Shown here: piece after piece, positions 1 to 9,176 of the stretch
Layout: every line of letters begins with the position of its first letter
Position numbering within the stretch: position 1 is the stretch's first letter
Origin: JANMDU01 sp043777675
Lineage (GTDB): Bacteria > Pseudomonadota > Gammaproteobacteria > Burkholderiales > Burkholderiaceae_C
Length of the DNA stretch: 64,000 bases
Direction: 5' to 3'
NCBI GenBank assembly: GCA_043777675.1
Contig: JAYWHR010000033.1
Location: forward strand, 67,078-131,077
Made by a program: the position numbers and the translations under genes
The notes under the pieces: generated by a model
Database searches by the model: none
Told to the model about the DNA's origin: nothing
The model's input: only the letters and a program-made list of their open reading frames with translations

Positions 1-822
1 GTCTGCACTCAAGCTGCTGCGGTATTGAATGAAAAAATCTTGGATGCCACGCTCGAATTTGCCAATCTCGCGATTCGTGGCACCCGCCTCGTGATAGACC
101 CATGGCGGCGTGTCTTTGATACGCATTTCTTTGCCGGCGGGGCCATCGACCCATTCCACGGCATCGCTCACCAATTGCTTGCTGCCTTTGGCGCGGGCTT
201 TCTCTATCGCGGTTTTTTCTACTTTACTTGCGCCGCCCAGCCTCAGCAGTGTTTCCGATGTCATTTGGTGGTACCAAACGTCCAGCGTGTCCATTTGCGC
301 AAAATCAAGCATGCGCTGGTGGTAGGTGTCTAGTAGGGTTTGCAGGATCTTTTCAATTGCAGATTTTTTGAAGCCTTGCTCGCGGCTGGCAATCACAAAG
401 CTGGCCGCCAAGCGCCGTACATCCCAGTCAAACGGGCCTGGAGCAGTTTCATCAAAATCATTCAGACCAAAAATCAGCCGCCGCTCGGGGCTAGCGAATA
501 AACCGAAGTTCGATAAATGCGCATCGCCGCAAAGCTGCACCGGTACTGCGCAGCGCGGCGTTTGCGCGAGGTCGTGCGCCATGAGCATGGCCGCGCCGCG
601 ATAAAAAGCAAACGGGCTGGCGAGCATGCGGCCAAAGCGCGTGGGCAGCAGCTCAGCCACACGGCCTTTATTGGATTCAGCGAGCAGCGCAAGCGAATCG
701 CGTCCATCATTTTCGTGCAGGCCAAGCGCCGAACGCGGGCATGCTTGTCGAGCCAAGCGGCCAAGTTCGAAGCGTTGCTCTAATGAGCCACGGCCAATGA
801 GGTGATCAGTGTTTCGTTTCAT
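1..822 (-). CDS. DUF2252 family protein (3' end outside window)
   Basis: The reading frame starts at an ATG at 822 and stays open to the window edge, giving 274 codons with no stop. Conserved DUF2252 features are visible: a CGDAHLSNFG block near residue 96, then a GLNDFDETAPGPFDWD block near residue 118. These resemble the catalytic and metal-binding segments of aminoglycoside-phosphotransferase-like kinases. The substrate of the family is not known. It is transcribed away from the TadA fusion gene on the same strand, with a 24-bp gap. The family assignment is from motifs; any kinase activity is inference. Confidence 0.85.
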   Translation of the reverse strand, partial: MKRNTDHLIGRGSLEQRFELGRLARQACPRSALGLHENDGRDSLALLAESNKGRVAELLPTRFGRMLASPFAFYRGAAMLMAHDLAQTPRCAVPVQLCGDAHLSNFGLFASPERRLIFGLNDFDETAPGPFDWDVRRLAASFVIASREQGFKKSAIEKILQTLLDTYHQRMLDFAQMDTLDVWYHQMTSETLLRLGGASKVEKTAIEKARAKGSKQLVSDAVEWVDGPAGKEMRIKDTPPWVYHEAGATNREIGKFERGIQDFFIQYRSSLSAD

Positions 823-846
823 AGCCGCATGATGGCACAACAAGGC

Positions 847-2256
847 CTAGCCGAACAACTCTACGGCTTTCCTAGAAATTGCCTCGCCATGCTCCTGCAC
901 AAAGTGGCCACCTTCGGCGATCAGCATCGGCTCAGGGCAGTTTTTGATATTGCTTTGCAGCTCGCGCATGGTGGCTTCGCCGAGCACGGGATCTTGCATG
1001 CCAATGGCCATGAGAGATTGGCCTTTCCAATCGTTTCGCCAAAACTCTCGGGCTTGGGCGGAGATCGCTGCGCCATCGCTGCTCTCAAATTCGGGCACCA
1101 TGGGTGGGAAAGCGCGCGTTACGGCGCGGTGGCCAACATCGGGGAATGGTGCCATGTAGGCTGCGCATTCGGCTTCGCTCATGTGCGGGTTGCCGCGCGA
1201 GAAGAGTTTGGCGATATCGAAATCTGGCTTTTTGGCGCACATCTCGCGCCAAGCTTTAAAGCCTTCGGTGAGCGGGGCATCGCCGCAAGCCAGCGTGGTG
1301 TTCATCACCAGCAGGCCTTTGTAGCGCTGCGGGGCTTGCATAGGCAAAGTCAGGCCAAGGATGCCGCCCCAATCTTGCACGACTAAGACGATGTTATTCA
1401 AATCTAAGCGCTCGACAAATTCAAGCAGGCATTGACGATGCCAGGTGAAGTTGTGGAAATTGTCTTTTTTCGGCTTGTCGCTCTTGCCAAAGCCAATCAT
1501 GTCGGGGGCGATCACTCTTGCGCCGCTGGCTGCGAAGATGGGGATCATCTTGCGATAGAGGTAGCTCCAAGCTGGGTTGCCATGGAGGCAAAGATAGGTG
1601 ATTTGCGCATCCTTGCTTACTTCATCAAGATAATGCATGCGCAGGCCACCCAAAGCTGGCAAATCGCTTAAATAATTCGGCGCGAAATCGTAGCCGGACA
1701 GATTCTCAAAGCAATGCTCAGGCGTGCGCAAAGCATCTGGGCGCAAGGGGTGGCTCTCTGCATGGTCACGCTGCCGTTCTGCGCGTTTTTTAGAGAAGAA
1801 ATTTTGCAATAATTGGGTACTAGCCGGCATAGAATATGCGCAGTCTGCTCCTAATTCAGGAGCATATTGCAATTGTGTTTGATGATTCAACGCTGTGTTA
1901 AACAAATTCAACACTGAGCCCGCAGCACCCGTTTTGGGCTCGGGCGAGGCATACACCACGCGGCGAATGCGAGAATTCAAAATCGCGCCCGAGCACATGG
2001 CGCAGGGCTCCAGCGTGACGTATAAATCGCAGCCATCAAGCCGGTAATTGCCTAACTTTTGTGCGGCGGCGCGCAAGGCGTTGATCTCGGCATGCGCAGT
2101 GGGATCACAAGCTCCAATCGGCGAGTTGTGCCCTACTGAGATCACCTGCCCATCTTTCACCACCACCGCGCCCACCGGCACTTCTCCCACAGCTGCTGCC
2201 TTGCGGGCTTGAGCTAAAGCAATTTCTAGGAACTGTGCGTCAGAAGTTGTATCCAT
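847..2256 (-). CDS. tadA: TadA-type tRNA adenosine deaminase fused to haloalkane-dehalogenase-like hydrolase
   Basis: Two complete domains sit in one 469-residue frame. Residues 1-160 are a TadA-type deaminase, which makes inosine at tRNA position 34. Its zinc site is the HAE motif (H55, E57) with PCAMC (C85, C88). Residues 175-469 are an alpha/beta hydrolase of haloalkane dehalogenase type, with HGNP at 225-228, nucleophile D295 in QDWGG, acid D422 in QDPVLG and base H451 in GGHF. Normal TadA is about 160-180 residues, so the second half is an added domain. The end of the TadA part contains a copy of the dispersed palindromic repeat (1821-1868). No stop or frameshift is seen in the linker. 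Dehalogenase activity is not certain, because related hydrolases share these motifs. Confidence 0.9.
   Translation of the reverse strand: MDTTSDAQFLEIALAQARKAAAVGEVPVGAVVVKDGQVISVGHNSPIGACDPTAHAEINALRAAAQKLGNYRLDGCDLYVTLEPCAMCSGAILNSRIRRVVYASPEPKTGAAGSVLNLFNTALNHQTQLQYAPELGADCAYSMPASTQLLQNFFSKKRAERQRDHAESHPLRPDALRTPEHCFENLSGYDFAPNYLSDLPALGGLRMHYLDEVSKDAQITYLCLHGNPAWSYLYRKMIPIFAASGARVIAPDMIGFGKSDKPKKDNFHNFTWHRQCLLEFVERLDLNNIVLVVQDWGGILGLTLPMQAPQRYKGLLVMNTTLACGDAPLTEGFKAWREMCAKKPDFDIAKLFSRGNPHMSEAECAAYMAPFPDVGHRAVTRAFPPMVPEFESSDGAAISAQAREFWRNDWKGQSLMAIGMQDPVLGEATMRELQSNIKNCPEPMLIAEGGHFVQEHGEAISRKAVELFG
1821..1868 (+). repeat. Dispersed palindromic repeat, copy 1 (inside tadA)
   Basis: Forward copy starting TAGCCGGCATAGAATATGCG. 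It is antisense to the gene and encodes residues about 130-146 of the TadA fusion (contains YSMPAS). TadA proteins normally have a short linker here, so the copy looks like an in-frame insertion. Confidence 0.75.
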
Positions 2257-2282
2257 GGTTAAAAGCAGTTTAAAGTAAACCC

Positions 2283-5183
2283 ATGAAAAAAATTATCTTT
2301 GGTCTTTTAGCCTTCACAGTTTTGTTCACAGGCTCATTCGTGGCCGCGCAAACGGCATCGATTCAAGCAAACGCCACTTTAAGCTTCGTGCGCGAGCTTG
2401 GGGATGTGCGGGAATACAGCTTGCCCAATGGCTTGCAAGTGCTGCTTTTGAAAGACACACAGCGCCCGGCCATGAGCGTAAACATCACCTATCGCGTGGG
2501 CTCGCGGCATGAGGGCTTGGGCGAGTATGGCGCGGCGCATTTGCTGGAGCATATGCTTTTTAAGCCGGTGGGCACGGGCGCAACGCCAAAATACAAAGAT
2601 TCAAAAACCGACATGCAAGCTCTAGGCATGCGCTGGAATGGCACCACAAGCTACGACCGAACGAATTACTTTGCCAATTTCGTCACCGACGACGGCAAAC
2701 TTCCCGAGCGCCTCGATTTCATGATCGGCTGGCTGGCCGCGATGATGACGCAAGCTCGCTTCACGCCCGAGGATTTGAAGAGTGAAATGACCGTGGTGCG
2801 CAACGAATTTGAGCGCGGCGACAATGAGCCCGGCCGCATTTTGGGCGACCGCATGCGAAGCGCCGCCTACACCACGCATGGCTATGGCCATCCTGTGATC
2901 GGAACGCGCGCCGATATTGAAAATGTGCCGCATGCAAGGCTGATGGATTTCTACAAACTCCATTACCGGCCGGATAACGCTACGTTGATCGTGGCCGGCG
3001 ATTTCAAGCCCGATGAAGTCAAAATTCGCATCGCCCGAGAATTTGGCGGCATCGCCAAACCTGCCGCGCCGCTACCGCAAACGTATAGCAACGAGCCTCC
3101 GCAAGAAGGCGAAAAACTTGTGATCTTGCGCCGCTCTGGCGGCTTGGCCAGCGCTGCCGTGGCCTATCACGGCCCTGCCGGCCCCACGCGTGAGGCCAAA
3201 GCCGCTTCGCTGCTAGCCGTGACTATTGGCCAAGAAGGCGGGCCGCTGGCCAAAGCGCTCACGTTGCAAAATCTCGCCGTCACCGAATGGGCTTATTACC
3301 GCGGCCAACGCGAGCCCTCGCAGATTTGGGCAGGCATTGGCTTGCCTGAACGCGCGATTGGCGATACGGATGCGCAATACGAAATTAAATCGCTCTCGTC
3401 GGCTGCAGCTTTGGCTAAAGTCATGGAGGTTTATCGCCCGACGGCGCAAGAATTAGAGACAGCACGCGGCGCGGTTCTGGCAGGGCAACGTGCATTATTT
3501 CGCAACAGCGAGGCAATGGCCTCATCCCTCAGTGAAGCAGTCGCTAGCAGCGACTGGCGGCTGTTGTGGATGCAGCGCGAGCTGATCGCTCAAATCACGC
3601 TGGATGAGGTTCACAAAATCGCAGCTGTCTACCTCGTGCCCAGCAACCGCACGAGCGGCCTTTTCTTGCCATTGGCAGCCGGCAGCACCCAAGCCCGTGC
3701 CCCGCTCACGCTCGCGCCTTCATCAGCAAGCATGGATCAACTGATCACTAGCGCTATTAATTCAGTAGCGCCTCGCGCAGATTCCATGCCGGCTATAGCT
3801 ATAAAAGACTCTCAAAACAGAGATTTACCAACAATTCCGGTTAAGAAAGATGCTCAGAGCTTCACGATCACGCATGAAGCCATGGCCAAGCATTCGCAAA
3901 CAGGCCGGCTGACTGTTGCCGGCCAGCCGGGCTTAAAGCTCGCCGTCATGACGCGGCAAAGTAAAGATGATCGCGTACAAGGCACTCTACGCCTACGCTG
4001 GGGCACGCTGGAATCCGTTCGCGGCTCAGCGGTGCTCGCTTCCATGTTGGGCGCAAATCTTCCTGATGGCATGGCAGAGACTGGTACGAAATTGGACAGT
4101 GCACCTGGCATGGATGCTCAGCAAATTCAAGCTTATCTGCAAAAGCTTGATGCCAGCATTCGCTTTTCTAGCTCTGCAGGCTTCCTCTCAGCCAATCTCG
4201 AATTCCCAGCCCAAAATGCTGCCGCTGTCATTAGCTTTCTCAACGATCTGCTGCGCCGCCCATCATTTGACAATGCCGTGTTTGAGCGCAACCAACGCGC
4301 CATGATCGCCGCCTATCAACCCATTAAAAGCAATCCGAATAACGTCGCAGGCAACTTATTGGAGCGCAATCACCGAGCACAATACAAGAGCGGCGATCCG
4401 CGCGAAGTGCGCCTGATTGATGAGACTGAGCGCCAAACCCGCGAGGCCACCGCCGCACAGCTCAAAGCCTATTGGCAGAGATTTGCTGGTGCGCAGTACG
4501 GTGAATTTGTGTTGAGCGGGCCGCTTGAGCTTGGCGCTGTGCAAGCGCAGTTGCAAAGTCTGTGGGGTGATTGGGCGAGCAAAGAGCCGCATGCCCGCTG
4601 GACTTCTGAGCATGCTGCTCCAATAGGCGAAGCATTTAGCAAATTGCAAGTCGCAGAAAAAGCCAACGCAACATATTCCGCCCGCATCGCCTTCCCGCTT
4701 GATCAGCGCCATCCCGATTTCGCGCCATTGTTAGCGGGCATGGAGATGATGTCTCGCTTAGGTCTCTTCCAGCGCGTGCGCGAGCAAGAAGGCATCTCGT
4801 ATGGCGTTTCTTCTTCGCTCGATGCGCCTTGGGATGGCAATGCAGCCAGCATCAACATCAATGCCAGCTTTGCCCCGCAAAACTTGGATCGCCTGCGCAC
4901 GGCCATCAAAGAAGTGCTGCAGCAAACCCGCGAGAAAGGCTACAGCTTCATCGAAGTCGGCTTCGCAAAATCTGCTATTCAAGCCCGCCGCAAAGACCGG
5001 CTCACGCAGCCTGCGAATGCGATAGACACCATTGCTTTTAACCTGCGCGAAGATCGGGCGCTGGATGCGAACAAAGAGTTTGACGAGCGCTATGAAAAGC
5101 TCGACTCAGCGGCTGTGAATGCGGCTTTGAAGAAGTATTTGGATGTGTCACTGCTCAGGGAAGTGGTGGCTGGCACATTCTAA
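2283..5183 (+). CDS. Secreted M16 family zinc metallopeptidase, two-domain
   Basis: A 966-residue protein with an N-terminal signal peptide (cleavage near AAQ, residue 22). The inverted zinc motif HLLEH lies at residues 86-90, and the downstream glutamate is expected in the acidic segment near 165-175. The first catalytic M16 half is followed by a second, inactive half, as in pitrilysin-type peptidases. It probably degrades or processes peptides in the periplasm. The linker between the halves (about residues 489-505) is encoded by a copy of the dispersed palindromic repeat. The next gene is convergent, and a long inverted repeat lies between them. The substrate cannot be told from sequence. 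Confidence 0.9.
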   Translation: MKKIIFGLLAFTVLFTGSFVAAQTASIQANATLSFVRELGDVREYSLPNGLQVLLLKDTQRPAMSVNITYRVGSRHEGLGEYGAAHLLEHMLFKPVGTGATPKYKDSKTDMQALGMRWNGTTSYDRTNYFANFVTDDGKLPERLDFMIGWLAAMMTQARFTPEDLKSEMTVVRNEFERGDNEPGRILGDRMRSAAYTTHGYGHPVIGTRADIENVPHARLMDFYKLHYRPDNATLIVAGDFKPDEVKIRIAREFGGIAKPAAPLPQTYSNEPPQEGEKLVILRRSGGLASAAVAYHGPAGPTREAKAASLLAVTIGQEGGPLAKALTLQNLAVTEWAYYRGQREPSQIWAGIGLPERAIGDTDAQYEIKSLSSAAALAKVMEVYRPTAQELETARGAVLAGQRALFRNSEAMASSLSEAVASSDWRLLWMQRELIAQITLDEVHKIAAVYLVPSNRTSGLFLPLAAGSTQARAPLTLAPSSASMDQLITSAINSVAPRADSMPAIAIKDSQNRDLPTIPVKKDAQSFTITHEAMAKHSQTGRLTVAGQPGLKLAVMTRQSKDDRVQGTLRLRWGTLESVRGSAVLASMLGANLPDGMAETGTKLDSAPGMDAQQIQAYLQKLDASIRFSSSAGFLSANLEFPAQNAAAVISFLNDLLRRPSFDNAVFERNQRAMIAAYQPIKSNPNNVAGNLLERNHRAQYKSGDPREVRLIDETERQTREATAAQLKAYWQRFAGAQYGEFVLSGPLELGAVQAQLQSLWGDWASKEPHARWTSEHAAPIGEAFSKLQVAEKANATYSARIAFPLDQRHPDFAPLLAGMEMMSRLGLFQRVREQEGISYGVSSSLDAPWDGNAASININASFAPQNLDRLRTAIKEVLQQTREKGYSFIEVGFAKSAIQARRKDRLTQPANAIDTIAFNLREDRALDANKEFDERYEKLDSAAVNAALKKYLDVSLLREVVAGTF
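3747..3797 (-). repeat. Dispersed palindromic repeat, copy 2 (inside M16 peptidase)
   Basis: Reverse-oriented copy ending CATGCCGGCTA on the plus strand. It keeps the M16 frame open and encodes a linker with DSMPA, the same frame and a similar peptide to copies 1 and 15. Confidence 0.75.
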
Positions 5184-5189
5184 ATACCT

Positions 5190-5356
5190 GAATACCAGAC
5201 GCAGAATACGCAGAGGTTACGCAGAAGGAATACCAAAAAGAAAGAAGACAGAAGAATCACGGGTTGAAATCAAGTCGGAAACTTTTTGAGCCACACTTTT
5301 TCTTGTCTTTTTTTGCGTCTTCTGCGTAACCTTTGCGTCTTCTGCGTCCGGTGTTC
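5190..5356. repeat. Long imperfect inverted repeat of ACGCAGA units
   Basis: The left arm (5190-5227) and right arm (5319-5356) match as reverse complements at about 34 of 38 positions. Each arm contains three near copies of ACGCAGA/TCTGCGT. The repeat fills most of the 191-bp gap between two convergent genes. It could act as a bidirectional terminator or be a decayed miniature mobile repeat; no T-tract typical of a strong terminator is seen. Confidence 0.7.
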
Positions 5357-5374
5357 CGAATTCTGTATTTCAAT

Positions 5375-7006
5375 TCAAGCCGCTGCCGCTGCCAGCAACT
5401 TGGTATAGGCCTCGCGAGGTGCAGCAAGCACATCATCCACGCTGCCCTGCTCCACCACATAGCCGTCTTTCATCACCAGCACCTCATGCGCCATAGCGCG
5501 GATCACGTCGACGTCGTGCGTGATGATCAAATAGGTAAGGCCTCGCTCGCGCTGAAGTTTCTGCAAAAGAGACAGCACCTGCTGCTGGATCGTCACATCC
5601 AGCGCGCTGGTTGGTTCGTCCAGAATCATGGTTTGAGGATTCACGATCAGTGCGCGGGCAATGGCAATGCGCTGGCGCTGGCCGCCGGAGAATTCATGCG
5701 GGTAGCGTTGCAGCAAGTTGGGAAACTGTGCTTCATCCAGCCCCACTTCATCCAAAGCGGCGAGCACCCGCACTTGCCTTTGCGCAGCATTCAAAGCGCT
5801 CTCATGAATGCGCAAACCCTCGCCCACAATTTCTTCCACCGTCATGCGTGGCGAAAGCGATGAATAGGGGTCTTGAAACACCACTTGCAGCGATTGGCGC
5901 AGCGCAGTGTCAAATTTCATAGATGCTATGTTTTCTGTAGCGGCTTGCGCAGGTTTTATACCGGCTACTGGCCGTTTTCTCTCATAAAACACCTTCCCCT
6001 GCATACTCGCAGCAGGCAGCAAGCCCAGCAGCGCCATAGCAAGCGTAGATTTACCTGAACCTGATTCACCGATGATGCCCAGCGTCTGGCCACGCTTCAG
6101 ATTCAAGCTGGCTTCATGCACCGCAACGAACTCGCCTTTTTTAAACCAGCCTTTGAACCCGCCCAATGGCTTGGGATACGTGATGCGCAGCTTGTCGGCT
6201 TGGATCATTGGCTCTGCATCAGCGCTTGCAGGCAACACATCGCGCATAGGCTTGCTCGCTAGCAAGCGCTGCGTGTAAGCATGCTGCGGGCTTGAAAGCA
6301 CATCGCTCACGCTGCCCTGCTCCACCAAATGCCCGCGCTCCATCACGGCAATGCGATCTGCAAACTTGCGCACTAAATTCAAATCATGCGTGATCAGCAG
6401 CACCGCCATGTTGCGCGTTTTTTGGAGCTTGCCAATGAGATTCAAAATCTGCATCCGCAGCGTCACATCCAGCGCCGTGGTGGGCTCATCAGCGAGCAGC
6501 AGCCTGGGGCTACAAGACAGCGCCATCGCAATCATCGCCCTTTGCCTCTGGCCGCCGGAGAGCTGATGCGGGAAGCTCTCTGCGCGGCGCTCAGGCTCGG
6601 TGATGCCTACTTCAACCAGTAGCTCAATCGCTTTCCCCCAAGCCTGCTGCTTCGGCATAAGCTTCTTCAATTCCAACATCTCTGCAATCTGCCGCCCAAT
6701 CGTCATCAAAGGATTGAGCGCCGTCATCGGCTCTTGGAAGATCATGGCGATATCGTCGCCACGCAAACCTTCTAGTTCGCTCTCGACAAGTGATAGCGTA
6801 TCGCGCCCGTCAAATAAGGCTTGGCCGCTGACTTGTGCATTGAGCGCAAGGCGCAGCAAGCTCAAAGCCGTCACAGATTTTCCAGAGCCTGATTCGCCCA
6901 CCAGCGCAAGCTTCTCGCCAGCGTTGATCGAAAAGTGAATTCCTTTGACGACCTCTTTGCCACCAAACGAGACGCGCAGGTCTTTGACTTCAAGCAGCGC
7001 GCTCAT
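5375..7006 (-). CDS. yejF: Peptide ABC transporter dual ATPase YejF
   Basis: Two ABC ATPase domains in one chain of 543 residues. Both halves have a Walker A of the type GESGSGKS, an LSGGQ signature and a Walker B followed by DEPT. The start is taken at 7006 because its ATG overlaps the yejE stop (ATGA). The protein powers import of microcin-C-like peptides or oligopeptides by the Yej system. In the second ATPase domain, between Walker A and the Q-loop, about 16 residues (346-361) are encoded by a copy of the dispersed palindromic repeat (VAGIKPAQAATENIAS). This looks like an insertion in a surface loop. Confidence 0.93.
   Translation of the reverse strand: MSALLEVKDLRVSFGGKEVVKGIHFSINAGEKLALVGESGSGKSVTALSLLRLALNAQVSGQALFDGRDTLSLVESELEGLRGDDIAMIFQEPMTALNPLMTIGRQIAEMLELKKLMPKQQAWGKAIELLVEVGITEPERRAESFPHQLSGGQRQRAMIAMALSCSPRLLLADEPTTALDVTLRMQILNLIGKLQKTRNMAVLLITHDLNLVRKFADRIAVMERGHLVEQGSVSDVLSSPQHAYTQRLLASKPMRDVLPASADAEPMIQADKLRITYPKPLGGFKGWFKKGEFVAVHEASLNLKRGQTLGIIGESGSGKSTLAMALLGLLPAASMQGKVFYERKRPVAGIKPAQAATENIASMKFDTALRQSLQVVFQDPYSSLSPRMTVEEIVGEGLRIHESALNAAQRQVRVLAALDEVGLDEAQFPNLLQRYPHEFSGGQRQRIAIARALIVNPQTMILDEPTSALDVTIQQQVLSLLQKLQRERGLTYLIITHDVDVIRAMAHEVLVMKDGYVVEQGSVDDVLAAPREAYTKLLAAAAA
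5921..5968 (-). repeat. Dispersed palindromic repeat, copy 3 (inside yejF)
   Basis: Read on the minus strand the copy runs from TAGCCGGTATAAAACCTGCG to a GCTACAGAAAACATAGC palindrome. The YejF frame encodes VAGIKPAQAATENIAS here, which is the same frame as copies 7, 9, 14 and 16. Confidence 0.8.
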
Positions 7007-8145
7007 ACATCCGCCTTCCGAGGATCGAGCGCGTCGCGCAGTGCATCGCCCATGAACGTGAGTAAAAGCAAGGTGATCACCAATACTGCAAACGTCGCCA
7101 AACTGATCCACCAAGCGTCAATACTGTTCTTTCCAATAGCCAGCATTTCGCCGAGCGAAGGTGTGCCCGGCGGCACACCCAGCCCCAGAAAATCCAACGA
7201 TGTGAGCGCCAAAATTGCACCGCTCATGCGGAAGGGCAAAAAGGTGATGACCGGCGTCAAGCTATTGGGCAAGACATGCCGCGTGATGATCTGCCAATGG
7301 CTCGCTCCCAGCGCGCGCGCTGCGCGCACGTAATCCATTTGCCGATTGCGCAAAAACTCTGCACGCACGTAATCTGACAATCCCATCCATCCAAACAAGC
7401 TCAGCAACACCACCAACAAAATCACGCTCGGCTCAAACACTGCCGCAAAGATAATCAGCAAATACAGCTCGGGCATTGAGCCCCAAATTTCAATGAAGCG
7501 CTGAAAAAAAAGATCCGTTTTCCCCGCGAAGTAGCCTTGAATTGCGCCTGTGATGATGCCCAGAAACACGCCAATGACCGTGAGCGCCAGCGCGAACAAG
7601 ATGCTCACGCGAAAACCATAGAGCAGCCGCGCAGCCACATCGCGGCCACGATCATCGGTGCCGAGCCAGTTATCCCAAGATGGCGGCGCGGGGTTAGGCG
7701 CTTTGGAGTAGTAATTCAATGTACTGTGGTGATACGGGTTGATCGGCATCAGTGCAAAGTTGCCGTCTTTGGCAAACTGCTCTTTCACAAACGGATCGAG
7801 GAAATCTGCATTCGTTTGAAAATCTCCACCCACTGATGTTTCGGGCACGTTTTGCACCATCGGGAAAAGCCATTCGCCGTTGTAGCGAGCGATCAGCGGT
7901 TTGTCATTAGAGATGATCTCTGCGATAAAACTCAAGGCCACCAAGATCATTAAAGCCATCAAGCTCCAATAGCCCAAACGATTGCGCTTGAAGCGCAGCC
8001 AAGCTCGCCTAGAGGGTGATGGGGACTGCAGAGGAACTTCTTCCAAGCGACCGCCGTGGATCGGGCTTTGCCCGTCCACCAGCGGTGCCCCCTTGAGGGG
8101 GAGGCGATCGGAGATCGCTTCGGGGGTGGGTGTTAAGCCATTCAT
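7003..8145 (-). CDS. yejE: Peptide ABC transporter permease YejE
   Basis: A 380-residue inner-membrane permease of the DppC/OppC type, with one N-terminal membrane segment, a periplasmic loop, then the conserved transport domain. The EAA-like loop (RAARALGASHWQIITRHVLP) is visible near residue 280. The long N-terminal extension and periplasmic loop are usual for YejE. Its start overlaps the yejB stop by four bases, and its stop overlaps the yejF start, so the four genes are translationally coupled. Confidence 0.93.
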   Translation of the reverse strand: MNGLTPTPEAISDRLPLKGAPLVDGQSPIHGGRLEEVPLQSPSPSRRAWLRFKRNRLGYWSLMALMILVALSFIAEIISNDKPLIARYNGEWLFPMVQNVPETSVGGDFQTNADFLDPFVKEQFAKDGNFALMPINPYHHSTLNYYSKAPNPAPPSWDNWLGTDDRGRDVAARLLYGFRVSILFALALTVIGVFLGIITGAIQGYFAGKTDLFFQRFIEIWGSMPELYLLIIFAAVFEPSVILLVVLLSLFGWMGLSDYVRAEFLRNRQMDYVRAARALGASHWQIITRHVLPNSLTPVITFLPFRMSGAILALTSLDFLGLGVPPGTPSLGEMLAIGKNSIDAWWISLATFAVLVITLLLLTFMGDALRDALDPRKADV

Positions 8146-9176
8146 TCGAATTTGACCCGGGGATCGATCAACACGTACGACAGATCAGATATCAGCTTCG
8201 TCACCAAACCAATCAAGGTAAACAAATACAACGTCCCGAGCACCACTGGATAATCCCGCCGAATCACAGCTTCATAACCCAACAGCCCCAAGCCATCCAA
8301 AGAAAACAAAGTTTCAATCAACAAAGCACCCGCAAAGAAAGCGCCAATAAACGCTCCCGGAATGCCTGCCACGATTTGCAGCATGGCATTGCGAAATACA
8401 TGGCCGTAAAGTACGCGGCGCTCAGGCAAGCCTTTTGCTCGCGCCGTGATCACGTATTGCTTGCGAATCTCCTCTAAAAAAGAGTTTTTCGTCAGCATCG
8501 TCACGGTGGCAAAACTACCAATCACCATCGCCGTCACGGGTATGGCAATATGCCAGAGGTAATCGACAATTTTTGCACCGAGCGAGAGTGTTTCCCAATT
8601 GCTCGAGGTCAAGCCCCGCAGCGGAAACCATTGCAACTGCCCGCCAAATACCACCAGCAAAAATACGCCAAGCACGAAACCGGGAATCGCGTAGCCGATC
8701 AACACAATCAGCGTCGTCCACAGATCAAAGCTGGTGCCCGCACGCACGGCTTTTTTGATGCCCAGCGGAATCGATATGAGATACGTCAAGAAAAACGTCC
8801 ACAGCCCCAAGGAAATCGACACTGGCAATTTCTCTTTGATCAAATCCCACACCGGCTTATTTTGAAAAAAGCTCTTGCCCAAATCAAACGTGAGATATTG
8901 CTTGAGCATGATCCAAAAACGCTCGGGCGCAGGTTTATCAAAACCATAAAGCGCTTTGATCTCCGCCAAGCGCTTGGCATCGACGCCTTTATCACCTCGG
9001 TATTCGAAGCTAAACGCTGCGCCCTCCACGCCTCCCGCTTTTGCGGCTCGCGCCTCAGCCATATATTGCTCCACCGGGCCACCGGGCACAAATTGAATCA
9101 CGATGAAGGTTAGCAACAATACGCCAAACAACGTCGGGATCATCAGCAAAAGGCGCTTGAGAATGTAGGCCAGCAT
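8142..9176 (-). CDS. yejB: Peptide ABC transporter permease YejB
   Basis: A 344-residue inner-membrane permease with the N-terminal segment typical of OppB/DppB permeases (LLLMIPTLFGVLLLTFIVIQ) and a conserved ITARAKGLPERRVLYGHVFRN coupling loop. The start codon directly follows the yejA stop without a gap. It forms the membrane channel with YejE and receives substrate from YejA. Confidence 0.93.
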   Translation of the reverse strand: MLAYILKRLLLMIPTLFGVLLLTFIVIQFVPGGPVEQYMAEARAAKAGGVEGAAFSFEYRGDKGVDAKRLAEIKALYGFDKPAPERFWIMLKQYLTFDLGKSFFQNKPVWDLIKEKLPVSISLGLWTFFLTYLISIPLGIKKAVRAGTSFDLWTTLIVLIGYAIPGFVLGVFLLVVFGGQLQWFPLRGLTSSNWETLSLGAKIVDYLWHIAIPVTAMVIGSFATVTMLTKNSFLEEIRKQYVITARAKGLPERRVLYGHVFRNAMLQIVAGIPGAFIGAFFAGALLIETLFSLDGLGLLGYEAVIRRDYPVVLGTLYLFTLIGLVTKLISDLSYVLIDPRVKFE

